NCBI GenBank assembly: GCA_964461035.1 | Contig: CAYWRI010000011.1 | Span: 1 to 45,539, forward strand | DNA length: 45,539 nucleotides | Direction: 5' to 3' | DNA from: CAYZNE01 sp964461035 | GTDB taxonomy: Archaea; Nanobdellota; Nanobdellia; Woesearchaeales; CAYZNE01 | Shown here: piece by piece, positions 32,690 through 40,841 of the stretch | Layout of the letters: every line of letters starts with the position of its first letter | How positions within the stretch are numbered: position 1 is the first letter of the stretch | Notes under the pieces: model-generated | Seen by the model: the letters and a program-made list of their open reading frames with translations, nothing else | What the model was told of the DNA's origin: nothing | The model's database searches: none | Made by a program: the position numbers and the translations under genes

Positions 32690-34153
32690 CTATTCCATTT
32701 CTAAGGCTGTAAAAATATCAGTTAAAGGAACATTTTGACTATGACATAATTTTTGCTCTAAAGAAGATGAGTATGCTGTTCTAACATAAATATTTCGTGG
32801 TAATCTAAGGGGTAATGCATCAAGCTCAGCATTTAAGTCGTGAACAGAAATACTAGAATCAATGTCTAAATTAGATATCATATTAACTTTATATATTTGG
32901 TCTCTCTTAAGATGATAATCCCGCTTAAGTGATTCAAATGAATCTTTCAAACTTTCAAAATTAGGAGCTACCAAGTTAATTCTATTTAATCTAAATATAT
33001 AACTTAAAGTCCTGTAAAGTCCCAGCATCAAATCAATTTCCTTTTTATTCTTAGGTTTCTGAAATTCTTTACTCGTATAACAATAAGAAATTAAAGTTGA
33101 AAGTTCAGTCAGAAAACTTGTTTTATCTTTTTTATTACTTGTTTGGTTAATAAGATTTTGATAAGCTCGTGTTATAAATTTAACAGTTCTGAGTCTATCA
33201 AAATAAAGTTTATTTAACTTATTCTGTTGCTCAATTTGTTTTTCATCAATGCATTCACAACAATATATATAACTCGCTTTATCCAACTGCCCATCTTGTA
33301 TTTTCAAAGCTTGTTTTCCTTGTGATATTGATTCCAAATACCATTCTGAAGTAGAGTTGTGTAAAGGAAAACCTTCTATTTCAGTATTGAATCCTAAAGA
33401 TTTGGCCAGATTAAATGCGCCAATTGAAGCTTTGACTAATGAAGATACATAATGAGTTCTTACCTTGGTAAAACTTAATCCTAATCTTTTAATTGATTTT
33501 GCAGAATTTAAGGAATTAATAAAATATAGATAATTGTACTGAGCTAAAACCAGTGTATGTTTATAGTTCCTGTTTTTAGAATAATTATTATTTAATTTTG
33601 AGGAAGGTTTAAAATCATTTATTAGCTTTAGTAAATTTAATAAAGAATTGTTTGAATGACTTAAAAAATGAGATTCCATTGTTAATTTATTAACTATTTC
33701 TTCATCATTTAAATTGAGTGTTGAATAAGCTTCTTCTGAATGGTCTTTGAAACAAAGATAAGAACCAACACTATTTAAAATAGAGAGTTTCATCCAATAA
33801 GAATAATTGTTATCTTTAGAAGAAACCGTTTCGCTAACTTTAGTTAATTGTTTTAAGTTTACAAGATCATCATAACTTATATCTTTATAGTTGCCTATAA
33901 GTTTTTCAAATATGTTTGGGTCTCTAATAATTTTAAAAAAATCTTCAAAATAATCTAAAAAGTTAAGATCAGAATTACTTTCTGAGATGAAAATTGGATT
34001 TATTAGTTTTCTAATTCTAGGAAGATCTTTCATTCTTAATATATCATAATTTTTACGTATTAATTTAACTAATTTAGGTTTGACAAATAATAGCTCGAAT
34101 ATATTTTTTAAACTAATTGATTGAAAATCTTTAAGTGTGTTTTCTAAGCTCAT
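32690..34153 (-). CDS. Unknown helical protein, tandem paralogue A
   Basis: A 487-residue soluble, largely helical protein of a family I do not recognise. I chose ATG 34153 because a TATA box is centred 28 bases upstream; the longer frame would begin above it. It is a paralogue of the next gene: VNLKQLTKVSETVSS against AVKQLSKFAELVFS; MESHFLSHSNNSLLNLLKL against MRSHFLFHAYKSLKLAVKS; FQKPKNKKEIDLMLGLYRTL against FQKPAIDSEYGLLISCFETT, in the same order. The repeated helical pairs, with acidic and aromatic residues at intervals, suggest a TPR-like solenoid. The two genes are adjacent on one strand, 110 bases apart, each with its own promoter, so they arose by tandem duplication. The function is unknown. 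Confidence 0.72.
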   Translation of the reverse strand: MSLENTLKDFQSISLKNIFELLFVKPKLVKLIRKNYDILRMKDLPRIRKLINPIFISESNSDLNFLDYFEDFFKIIRDPNIFEKLIGNYKDISYDDLVNLKQLTKVSETVSSKDNNYSYWMKLSILNSVGSYLCFKDHSEEAYSTLNLNDEEIVNKLTMESHFLSHSNNSLLNLLKLINDFKPSSKLNNNYSKNRNYKHTLVLAQYNYLYFINSLNSAKSIKRLGLSFTKVRTHYVSSLVKASIGAFNLAKSLGFNTEIEGFPLHNSTSEWYLESISQGKQALKIQDGQLDKASYIYCCECIDEKQIEQQNKLNKLYFDRLRTVKFITRAYQNLINQTSNKKDKTSFLTELSTLISYCYTSKEFQKPKNKKEIDLMLGLYRTLSYIFRLNRINLVAPNFESLKDSFESLKRDYHLKRDQIYKVNMISNLDIDSSISVHDLNAELDALPLRLPRNIYVRTAYSSSLEQKLCHSQNVPLTDIFTALEME

Positions 34154-34173
34154 ACACCTTAAAAAAACTAAAC

Positions 34174-34187
34174 CCTTTTTAAATATT
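34174..34187 (-). promoter_or_regulatory. TATA box of tandem paralogue A
   Basis: The minus strand reads AATATTTAAAAAGG, centred 28 bases before ATG 34153. Confidence 0.55.
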
Positions 34188-34263
34188 GTCATTCTGCAGA
34201 TGTAACTCAAAAGATAGGTAATTACGTGTTGGTTAATGAATTCTTCTCAATTAAAATGAACAA

Positions 34264-35574
34264 TTAATCGTGTCGTCTTTGCAACAGAGAAGAGACAGGA
34301 CTTTTTATATAAGAAATCTTATTAGCATAATACTCTTTAACACCATTGTCTAGCAGAAATTTCCTGAAAGAAGATTTAAATGCATCCAAATAACATTTAT
34401 GTTTATCTCTCGGTTTCTTCACAATATTTTTGTCTAAAATGTATCTTGTAGTCTCAAAACAAGAAATTAATAAACCATATTCAGAATCAATAGCGGGTTT
34501 TTGAAAATCAGTCTGGGCATACAAATTACCTAGATAATCAAGAGCCATAATTAAGTATGCCTGTGAAGTTTCTTCACAAGGCACTGATTTAGAAGAAGCG
34601 AGTAACGCATTTGATAGATAATGTAAAGAAGTTAGCTTAATAAAGTAAAGCTTATGCATTTCATTGAATGTAGTATCAGAAGAGTTAGTTTCAAGACAAT
34701 CTAAATACTCATCTGCTAATTGAAAAGAGTTCATACCTTTTTCTATTGCTTTTGTAAGCCAATTAGTCTTAGTTTTCATATCAACTAAGTCTGAAGAAAC
34801 TTTTTCATCTAAATTAAGTTCTTGAGAAACCTGAAACGCTGTTTTTCCTAAAGAAGATAGTGCGTCAATATAGAAATACAAATCCCTATTTGGTTCTTTT
34901 AAATCATTTAAACTTATTGAATTTACTAAAGGTTCAATCAGTTGAACTGCTTTATTTAAATTATCAAACTCCACACAACAGTACTGAATCATCAATTCTT
35001 TTGAGTGTTTGAAAGAAGAACCTCTTGCAGAATTAGGCTTTTCACTTTTTACTGCTAGTTTTAAAGATTTATATGCATGAAATAAAAAATGCGATCTCAT
35101 ACGAACTTGATTATTTTCTTGATATTTTTCAAAGTCTGAACAATGAGTAACAATATTTGCACCAATCTGATTCAAAAGGTAAAGCCCAAACCAATTAGGT
35201 GATATTTCAGTTGAGGTCTGTTTTAAAGAAGAATCATCTTTTTCAAGAGAAAAAACAAGTTCTGCAAATTTAGATAGTTGTTTAACTGCAATAACATCTT
35301 TCATATTGTAATTACAATCAATTAAAGATTTGAAATATTCTGGATGCTTTGATAAATTCACAATGTTTTGAACATCAGATGAAGAAAGAAAATAACCTAC
35401 TTGTAATTCAAATGAAAAAATATCAATCACCAGATTAACAAGACTGTGGGGAATATTTTCTGCACCCCTCTGATTATCTCTGAGTATGTGTCGAAGTCTA
35501 TTTGTTGAGTTAGATCTTTGAAGTATATTACTTAAACAAAAACTTCTGTTCTCTGAACGTTCATTTAATGACAT
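34264..35574 (-). CDS. Unknown helical protein, tandem paralogue B
   Basis: A 436-residue soluble, mostly helical protein, paralogous along its length to the downstream gene (see there). It shares the S/MRSHFLxHxxxSL core (RMRSHFLFHAYKSLKLAVKS), a following FKHSKELMIQYCCVEFDNLN block (partner: YKHTLVLAQYNYLYFINSLN) and the closing DFQKPAIDSEYGLLISCFET. The first 45 residues, Ser/Arg/Asn-rich, are unlike the partner. It has no signal peptide or membrane segment. Its TATA box CTTTTAAATAGG lies about 26 bases upstream of ATG 35574. The distant neighbours (tgt upstream, lhr downstream) do not indicate a role. A TPR-like scaffold is the best guess. Confidence 0.72.
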   Translation of the reverse strand: MSLNERSENRSFCLSNILQRSNSTNRLRHILRDNQRGAENIPHSLVNLVIDIFSFELQVGYFLSSSDVQNIVNLSKHPEYFKSLIDCNYNMKDVIAVKQLSKFAELVFSLEKDDSSLKQTSTEISPNWFGLYLLNQIGANIVTHCSDFEKYQENNQVRMRSHFLFHAYKSLKLAVKSEKPNSARGSSFKHSKELMIQYCCVEFDNLNKAVQLIEPLVNSISLNDLKEPNRDLYFYIDALSSLGKTAFQVSQELNLDEKVSSDLVDMKTKTNWLTKAIEKGMNSFQLADEYLDCLETNSSDTTFNEMHKLYFIKLTSLHYLSNALLASSKSVPCEETSQAYLIMALDYLGNLYAQTDFQKPAIDSEYGLLISCFETTRYILDKNIVKKPRDKHKCYLDAFKSSFRKFLLDNGVKEYYANKISYIKSPVSSLLQRRHD

Positions 35575-35594
35575 TTGTTTTAGAGATTTAACAA

Positions 35595-35606
35595 CCTATT
35601 TAAAAG
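35595..35606 (-). promoter_or_regulatory. TATA box of tandem paralogue B
   Basis: The minus strand reads CTTTTAAATAGG, centred about 26 bases before ATG 35574. Confidence 0.55.
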
Positions 35607-35626
35607 TTACTATTTAAAAGAGGTCA

Positions 35627-35644
35627 TAAAGCTTTAGAGCTTTA
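35627..35644 (-). terminator. Hairpin downstream of tgt
   Basis: TAAAGCT-TTAG-AGCTTTA gives a 7-bp stem with a four-base loop, 21 bases past the tgt stop. No U-run follows it, so it may stabilise or process the message rather than end it. Confidence 0.3.
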
Positions 35645-35665
35645 AGCAAATATTGTATTATAAAT

Positions 35666-36826
35666 TCATTTTAAAGTGCAAGCACTACTTCCAGCATTAT
35701 TATTTGAGCCGGTGTAAACTAGTCTTATGTGATCTCGAAATTCGGGCCATTTTCCTTTTGCAATTGAATTTCTTATCTTTTTCATGAATAGCATCATAAA
35801 TCTTATGTTGTGAACTGATGCTAATCTCTTTCCTTCAGGATCCTTATTTTTCAATAGATATCTTATGTATGCTCGACTAAAATTTTTACACAATTCGCAA
35901 TCACAATTTGCTTCTATAGGTTCATCAGAAAACTTATGTTTAGCTTTCATTATATCTAAACGACCTTGAAATGTAAAAAAAGTTCCGTGTCTTGCATTCT
36001 GAGTTGGATAAATACTATCAAAACAATCACAACCAAGATCAACAAGATTGACAATATCCAAAGGATTTCCAACACCCATTACATATTTAATTTTTTCTTC
36101 AGGAATGATGGCTGTTGCATCTTTGACAGCTTTCAAAAGTTGGTCTCTTGATTCACCAACTGCAACACCGCCAATTGCTATTCCATCAAAATTTAATTCT
36201 GAAATTTGCTTTGCTGAATCTTTTCTTAATTCTTCAAAAAATCCCCCTTGACAAATTCCAAAAACCTTCTGAGTATGAACTGGATCTTTTGATTCATGAT
36301 GGTCGATGGCTAATTTTGCCCAATTATTTGTGTTTTCAACTGCATTTTCTGCTTCAGAAATAGTTGCATTGTGAGGAACAAGATCGTCTAAAACCATTGC
36401 CACATCAGAACCTATTGCTAATTCAATATCAATAACTTTTTGAGGAATCATAACATGTTTTTGATTAGTATTTGGATCCTTAAAATGTACTGCACGTTTA
36501 CTTCGTTTGATAAAAAAACCATTTCTTAACATCTGGAATCCACCACTATCAGTAAATATTATTCCTTTAAATTTCATAAAGTTATGAATTCCTTTTTGTT
36601 TTTTAAAAAAATCAGTTCCCGGATTCAAATATAAGATAAGAGAATTTGAAATTATTGCCTGAACACCTAATTTATTATAGTCCGCAGAACCAATGAATTT
36701 GCCAACTGCTTTTGTAGCAACAGGCATAAAAAAAGGGGTTTTAGCAACCCTATTCTTAACTCTAAAAACACCAGTCCTTGCTTTTGAATGTTTATCCTTT
36801 TTTTTAAGTTTGAAGCAATTTTTCAT
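35666..36826 (-). CDS. tgt: tRNA-guanine transglycosylase, bacterial/eukaryotic style
   Basis: A 386-residue TIM-barrel enzyme that exchanges a guanine in tRNA for a 7-deazaguanine. Asp93 in TDSGGFQML and the nucleophile Asp270 in CFDSIYPTQNARHG are in place. The zinc site is Cys308-x-Cys310-x2-Cys313 and His339 (CDCELC, ASVHN). The substrate loop GGVAVGE (219-225) and the TxNARHG stretch match bacterial and eukaryotic TGT, which modifies position 34 to queuosine. Archaeal arcTGT acts at position 15 and usually carries extra PUA-related domains, none seen here. Length is that of bacterial TGT. So this archaeon may make queuosine, perhaps from salvaged bases, or the enzyme may act as archaeosine TGT in short form. 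A TATA box lies about 28 bases upstream of ATG 36826. Confidence 0.9.
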   Translation of the reverse strand: MKNCFKLKKKDKHSKARTGVFRVKNRVAKTPFFMPVATKAVGKFIGSADYNKLGVQAIISNSLILYLNPGTDFFKKQKGIHNFMKFKGIIFTDSGGFQMLRNGFFIKRSKRAVHFKDPNTNQKHVMIPQKVIDIELAIGSDVAMVLDDLVPHNATISEAENAVENTNNWAKLAIDHHESKDPVHTQKVFGICQGGFFEELRKDSAKQISELNFDGIAIGGVAVGESRDQLLKAVKDATAIIPEEKIKYVMGVGNPLDIVNLVDLGCDCFDSIYPTQNARHGTFFTFQGRLDIMKAKHKFSDEPIEANCDCELCKNFSRAYIRYLLKNKDPEGKRLASVHNIRFMMLFMKKIRNSIAKGKWPEFRDHIRLVYTGSNNNAGSSACTLK

Positions 36827-36848
36827 ATTTATAATTAAATAATCGAAA

Positions 36849-36861
36849 ACTATTTAAAAAG
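36849..36861 (-). promoter_or_regulatory. TATA box of tgt
   Basis: The minus strand reads CTTTTTAAATAGT, centred about 28 bases before ATG 36826. Confidence 0.55.
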
Positions 36862-36914
36862 ATATTCCATAAGTATAATTATAAAATTATTAAATAAACA
36901 TTTGAGGTGATTTA

Positions 36915-37226
36915 ATGGCAGTCGACCACATAATTTTGGCAATTATTATAGGAACGTTAGCAGCTATAGTTTATTCTCTAAGAATTCTTGTTTTAATGGA
37001 AAGAAGAATTGCAAGAATGGATTATCATATAGAGAAACTTACTGTTAAAGTTCTTAAAGAAGAATTAAAACTTGAAAAAGAAGAAAAGAACATAGAACGA
37101 GAAGAAGAAAGAATGGAAAGAAAACTGAATCTTAAAAAGTATAAACCTAAGAAAGCTTCAGCTAAAAAAGTTGTTAGAAAAAAAGCGACTAAAAAAACTT
37201 CTCGACCTAAGAAAAAGAAGAAATAA
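36915..37226 (+). CDS. Small membrane protein with coiled coil and Lys-rich tail
   Basis: A 103-residue protein. Residues 5-27 are one membrane segment (IILAIIIGTLAAIVYSLRIL). Residues 28-75 form a highly charged coiled coil (Glu/Lys/Arg heptads, LKEELKLEKEEKNIEREEER). The last 28 residues are almost all Lys, Arg, Ala, Ser and Thr with a final KKKKK. The basic tail should face the cytoplasm and could bind DNA, RNA or ribosomes. It may thus tether nucleic acid to the membrane, but that is inference. A textbook ribosome binding site GAGGTGA stands four bases before the ATG. It is divergent from tgt. Confidence 0.75.
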   Translation: MAVDHIILAIIIGTLAAIVYSLRILVLMERRIARMDYHIEKLTVKVLKEELKLEKEEKNIEREEERMERKLNLKKYKPKKASAKKVVRKKATKKTSRPKKKKK

Positions 37227-37256
37227 TTTTTTCTTTTATTTTTTTTATCTTTTTTC
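37227..37256. terminator. T-rich region between convergent genes
   Basis: Runs of six, eight and six T follow the stop of the coiled-coil gene and overlap the end of the deiminase gene. They fit a U-tract terminator for the rightward transcript. Confidence 0.4.
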
Positions 37257-38240
37257 TATTAATGTTAAGCATCTAAATCCTGCATCAGTATAAAAAAAGT
37301 CGTTTGGCAAGTCGAAAAATTCTGTCTTATAACCCAATTCTTCATTAAACAATTGAACTTTTTGAGAATATTCTAATATCTGTGGATCTGCTAATAAAAT
37401 CTTTCTTTCTGAGGGAATTATTGTTGAACAAGTTGAAGACCAAAAAAAATTTTCAGAACAAATCGCGGGTTGACGATTAATTTCAAATCCTTTTCTACTT
37501 AGACTGGTTTTAACAAAGTTAGAATATTTTACACAATCATTATATAACTCTTTATCAGCACCAAATGAATCAATCATATCGCTATCTGTTTCTGCAACAA
37601 TAGCAACTTCTTCACCCAATAAATTTTGAACAACACTCGATATTGTATCTAAATGATAAAAACCCGAATCTAATCTTAAAGCAATAGATTCATTTATTGA
37701 TTTAGAAATTAAACTTGAAGAATAATATTCATCTTCATAATCATCTAAAAAAATACAATCTAAATTTTCTTTATTAAAAAAACGACTAATTGTATCAGTT
37801 ACTTTTTCCTTAGAATTTTTATTTTTTTGATTAAGTTTTAAAGTTGAAAAACCAAATATTGCATAGTCCTTAGTTATAATGCAATCTCCTCCTTCAATAA
37901 GTACAGGTAATTCAACTAAGTCAAATCCTCTCTTCTTAAAATAAGACCAAATAAAATTAAGATATTTTATATCATTCTTATTAAAAAACCAATTTTTAAC
38001 AGATTCATCAGGAATTAAAAGTTTAGGTTTTGACCCTTTATAATTCAAACATAAACCTATGTCTCGTAGCCATAAGCTTTTAGTAGTGTTATATTTGTGA
38101 ACTTCAATTGTTTCTACAGGTTTATTACTCACTTCACTTACAATTGAAGATATATCTGAGAAGATTTTAAAGTTACGTGCTTGTTTTGGAAGAAAAATTG
38201 TTTTTATTTCTCCAGCATAATCAGGGATTGGTTTTTTCAT
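37245..38240 (-). CDS. Guanidino-group-modifying (arginine/dimethylarginine deiminase-like) enzyme
   Basis: A 331-residue protein of the amidinotransferase/deiminase fold. The family catalytic set is present: WLRDIG (substrate Asp), EGGD (Glu116-Asp119), His196 in FYHLDTI with Asp198, and the nucleophile Cys324 in GFRCLTL. Arginine deiminase, dimethylargininase and agmatine deiminase share this layout. The E-G-G-D and F-x-H-L-D motifs favour an arginine deiminase or dimethylargininase-type reaction, hydrolysing a guanidine to a ureido group. No carbamoyltransferase or carbamate kinase lies nearby, so a fermentative arginine route is not shown. I chose ATG 38240 because the longer frame, to a GTG at 38276, would begin upstream of the TATA box (38260-38272). 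Confidence 0.85.
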   Translation of the reverse strand: MKKPIPDYAGEIKTIFLPKQARNFKIFSDISSIVSEVSNKPVETIEVHKYNTTKSLWLRDIGLCLNYKGSKPKLLIPDESVKNWFFNKNDIKYLNFIWSYFKKRGFDLVELPVLIEGGDCIITKDYAIFGFSTLKLNQKNKNSKEKVTDTISRFFNKENLDCIFLDDYEDEYYSSSLISKSINESIALRLDSGFYHLDTISSVVQNLLGEEVAIVAETDSDMIDSFGADKELYNDCVKYSNFVKTSLSRKGFEINRQPAICSENFFWSSTCSTIIPSERKILLADPQILEYSQKVQLFNEELGYKTEFFDLPNDFFYTDAGFRCLTLIEKR

Positions 38241-38259
38241 AAACTTCAAGAATTCAAAT

Positions 38260-38272
38260 CTATTTAAAAAAG
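38260..38272 (-). promoter_or_regulatory. TATA box that fixes the deiminase start
   Basis: The minus strand reads CTTTTTTAAATAG, centred about 27 bases before ATG 38240. Confidence 0.6.
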
Positions 38273-38324
38273 TCACTATTACGTAGTCATAATTGAAATA
38301 TATTTTACAAAATGAATCTATTTA

Positions 38325-38909
38325 TTAAGAATTAAGGTAAAATTTTTCACTTACTTTTACCTTGTAAGATCCAAATATTAAAAATGTTTTTTCCTTAAAA
38401 TAACCAGTGTGCTTATTTTCCCAATCAAGTATGCATTTCATACCTTCTTCAGACACTCCAGGAATTATTAGAATAGGCCTTATTATACTTTTTAATTCTT
38501 CATTGTCATCACAATAATCATTAGTTTCAAATTTAACCAATAACGAGTATTTTTCTTTACAAGTTTTCATTAAATTAACTAAAGTTTTATCGGTTTGTAA
38601 GCTTCTAACTAAAGAATCAGATGAATAACGTGCAAAAGGTGAAATAAATGTTTCGTAAAGTTTTGCAAAAGTCGAGACGGGAGCATATTTCACAAGTTTA
38701 TTTTGTAATACTCTTCGAAGTGAAAGATAAAAATACTGACCAGTTTCGTTCAATGTTTGTTTTGTTTCTAAAAGTTTTTCAGAAAAGGATCCAGAATCAA
38801 AAAGGTCTTTTGAAGTTAAAATATCTAAAAATAGTTCTCCAGCGGGATGTATAATCTCAGGATGGTTTTCAAGTCCATTCAATAATTTCCCAGCAATATC
38901 TGAATTCAT
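38325..38909 (-). CDS. Hypothetical protein, 194 residues
   Basis: I do not recognise this protein. It is soluble, without signal peptide. The first 120 residues are mostly helical (AGELFLDILTSKDLFDSGSF; FYLSLRRVLQNKLVKYAPVS). The last 70 have strands (RPILIIPGVSEEGMKCILDW; KTFLIFGSYKVKVSEKFYL). It lies upstream of the deiminase gene on the same strand, 84 bases apart, but both have their own TATA box. Its TATA box GTTTATAAAC (38932-38941) lies about 27 bases before ATG 38909. Confidence 0.62.
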   Translation of the reverse strand: MNSDIAGKLLNGLENHPEIIHPAGELFLDILTSKDLFDSGSFSEKLLETKQTLNETGQYFYLSLRRVLQNKLVKYAPVSTFAKLYETFISPFARYSSDSLVRSLQTDKTLVNLMKTCKEKYSLLVKFETNDYCDDNEELKSIIRPILIIPGVSEEGMKCILDWENKHTGYFKEKTFLIFGSYKVKVSEKFYLNS

Positions 38910-38931
38910 AATTTAATAAAAATAAATTTAA

Positions 38932-38941
38932 GTTTATAAAC
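38932..38941 (-). promoter_or_regulatory. TATA box of 194-residue hypothetical gene
   Basis: GTTTATAAAC, itself a palindrome, is centred about 27 bases before ATG 38909. Confidence 0.55.
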
Positions 38942-39053
38942 TTTTCTAAGCATAACCACTTGAAAGTTTATACATTGATTAAATCTGTCAAAAAATAATA
39001 GATAATTGATATACGGTAAAATAAGTAGAATAAATTAGAGTATATTGACAGTA

Positions 39054-39070
39054 GTTTCAATATTTGAAAC
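39054..39070. promoter_or_regulatory. Perfect inverted repeat touching the thioredoxin-CcdA promoter
   Basis: GTTTCAA-TAT-TTGAAAC ends exactly where the TATA element AAATATATAAAGG (39071-39083) begins, covering the BRE position. It is a strong candidate operator of a repressor that controls the redox operon. Confidence 0.55.
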
Positions 39071-39083
39071 AAATATATAAAGG
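39071..39083 (+). promoter_or_regulatory. TATA box of thioredoxin-CcdA operon
   Basis: AAATATATAAAGG predicts a start near 39104, leaving an 85-base leader that ends in the ribosome binding site GAGGTG before ATG 39190. It is one of the few long leaders in this window. Confidence 0.55.
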
Positions 39084-39189
39084 TTATTTCACATTATGAT
39101 ATAATTATAGATTTAAGCTTAATAGAATTTAAAAATAGATAATAAAGTCTTAATAAATATTATCAATTTTATTGATTTGAGGTGTAATA

Positions 39190-39630
39190 ATGAAGAAATT
39201 AAATCAAACAATAAGTTATGTTGTTATAGCAATAATACTAATAGGCCTTGCCACAATACTATCTTTAACAGGATGTAGTTCACCTGTAGAACCAGGCACT
39301 AATGATTCTGAAACAAGAATTATAAAGATAACAAATTCGGGTTCTTTTACAGAACAAGAATGTCAAGAAAGAGGTTTTGAAGATAAAGTCATAATGTTCG
39401 AATCTAAGTATTGTGGTCATTGTCAAAAAACATTACCAATTTTTAATGAAGCTTGTGAAGAAAAAGGCATGGTTCCTGAAATTCTTGATTTATCAATAGC
39501 AGAAAATTTAGAAAAATCAAGTTCTTATAATTTAGAAATAATGTATACTCCAACTTTTGTTATTGGTTGTCATTATTATGTTGGCGTAGTTTCAAAAGAA
39601 GAGTATCTTAATTATTTAGATAAAATTTAA
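39190..39630 (+). CDS. Thioredoxin-fold lipoprotein
   Basis: A 146-residue secreted protein. Residues 8-29 are a signal peptide with lipobox SLTGC, so Cys29 should be lipidated. A short linker leads to a thioredoxin fold from about 55: strand VIMFESKYCGHCQKTLPIF with the active-site Cys-Gly-His-Cys, a helix with NEACEEKG, and the cis-Pro loop MYTPTFVIG. C-G-H-C is the motif of protein disulfide isomerase, so it probably forms or shuffles disulfide bonds outside the membrane. The ribosome binding site GAGGTG lies 6 bases before ATG. It is followed by a ccdA-type gene 19 bases on, and that membrane protein should feed or drain its electrons. A possible operator lies before the promoter. Confidence 0.9.
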   Translation: MKKLNQTISYVVIAIILIGLATILSLTGCSSPVEPGTNDSETRIIKITNSGSFTEQECQERGFEDKVIMFESKYCGHCQKTLPIFNEACEEKGMVPEILDLSIAENLEKSSSYNLEIMYTPTFVIGCHYYVGVVSKEEYLNYLDKI

Positions 39631-39649
39631 TTTAGTGAGGCGGTAAAAA

Positions 39650-40480
39650 ATGAATGAAAAAACCAAAAAATATTTATTTATCGGAATTGCATTGATTGTG
39701 ATTGTAGGATTTTATGTTCTTGCAGAATTTGTTCCTGAAAATACTTTAACAAATTTGGGAGGAAGTATCCCTTTACCAATATTTACTTTATTAATTGCAC
39801 TAGTAGATGGATTTAATCCTTGTAATTTATTCATCTTAACTCTACTTGTAAGTTTAATGTTATCTGAATCTCATTCAAGAAAAAGAATATTTGCAGTGGG
39901 ATACAGTTTTGTTGGAGTTGTTTACATATTTTACTTTTTATTTATGGTTGCATGGCTTAATATATTCAAATATATCGGATTTGTTGATCCTTTAAGAATT
40001 ACTATTGCAACATTAGCAATAATTGCGGGTTTAATAAATTGCAAAGAGCTATTCTTTTACAGAAAAGGTGTAACTTTAATGGTTCAAGATAAAAATATTG
40101 GACCTTTAAAAAAGAGAATAAATAAAGTTGCACATTTAATAAAGAAAGGAAATATGGGAACTTTAATAGGTGCATCCATTGTTTTAGCAATATTTTCATC
40201 ATTAGTAGAATTGCCTTGTACTGCAGGTTTTCCAATTATTTATACGGGAATCTTAACAGGACATAATATTGCAGGTCTTGTTTACTACCTATATCTCCTA
40301 TTGTATAATGCTATTTATGTTTTACCTTTAGTAACAATAATAACAATAGTTGGTTATACATTTAAGGGTAAACAAATAAACAAGAATACAATGGCAAAGA
40401 TAAAGTTTATTGGAGGAGCAATAATGCTTTTACTTGGTTTAATTTTACTAATCAACCCAGCTTTAATTATTGGTGTTTAA
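39650..40480 (+). CDS. ccdA: CcdA/DsbD-family transmembrane electron transporter
   Basis: A 276-residue membrane protein with about seven membrane segments (near 10-27, 40-60, 80-105, 112-130, 165-185, 205-232, 250-272). Two conserved Cys lie in GFNPCNLF and ELPCTAGFP, the redox pair of the CcdA/DsbD family, each followed by the family's Gly/Pro. They pass electrons from cytoplasmic thioredoxin to an outside thioredoxin-fold protein, here surely the lipoprotein encoded just upstream. A ribosome binding site GTGAGGCGG stands before the ATG. The two genes form an operon that ends in a T-rich terminator. Confidence 0.88.
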   Translation: MNEKTKKYLFIGIALIVIVGFYVLAEFVPENTLTNLGGSIPLPIFTLLIALVDGFNPCNLFILTLLVSLMLSESHSRKRIFAVGYSFVGVVYIFYFLFMVAWLNIFKYIGFVDPLRITIATLAIIAGLINCKELFFYRKGVTLMVQDKNIGPLKKRINKVAHLIKKGNMGTLIGASIVLAIFSSLVELPCTAGFPIIYTGILTGHNIAGLVYYLYLLLYNAIYVLPLVTIITIVGYTFKGKQINKNTMAKIKFIGGAIMLLLGLILLINPALIIGV

Positions 40481-40500
40481 ATTATTTTTTTATTTTTTTT
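40481..40500 (+). terminator. T-rich terminator of thioredoxin-CcdA operon
   Basis: Directly after the ccdA stop come runs of seven and nine T, broken by one A, typical of archaeal U-tract termination. Confidence 0.45.
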
Positions 40501-40543
40501 AAGTATTACTTAACAAAATATTTGTAGGACACTCATAAGTTGA

Positions 40544-40828
40544 CTGTGTTTCAACCTTAAAGACTTTGATTCTAAAAAAATTCAAAAATTAAAATCTTTT
40601 ATTAAAATAAATCCAAACACAATTTACATAACTCATGCAATTACAAGTGCAGAATTAGAATTTGAAGCAGTATTTGATAAATATAGTAAATTACATGATT
40701 TTTTGCAAGAGTTAAAAAGTGAATTTTCAACAATAATTAAAAAGCATTACTCAATAATATTATACAAGTTCTATCAAATTAATTATCTTCCTAATGATTC
40801 AATTATTTCAAAAAAAATTAAAAAATAA
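40544..40828 (+). pseudogene. Lrp/AsnC-like regulator remnant (C-terminal domain only)
   Basis: A frame of 94 codons, without a start codon near its beginning and preceded by TGA (40541), encodes only the last domain of a tandem Lrp-type regulator. KSFIKINPNTIYITHAITSA, then KLHDFLQELKSEFSTIIKKH, aligns with EYCRVQQNIIYVLKQISPWD and NLLINNLKKEFSDIIRKVDT of the intact regulator at 16848-17819, ending with the same Y-x-x-N-Y-x-P stretch (QINYLPND against NENYVFPAG). The HTH parts are missing. It is a decayed copy or the tail of a relative. It occupies the otherwise gene-free gap between ccdA and the small membrane protein. Confidence 0.7.
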
Positions 40829-40841
40829 ATTAAAAAGATTA

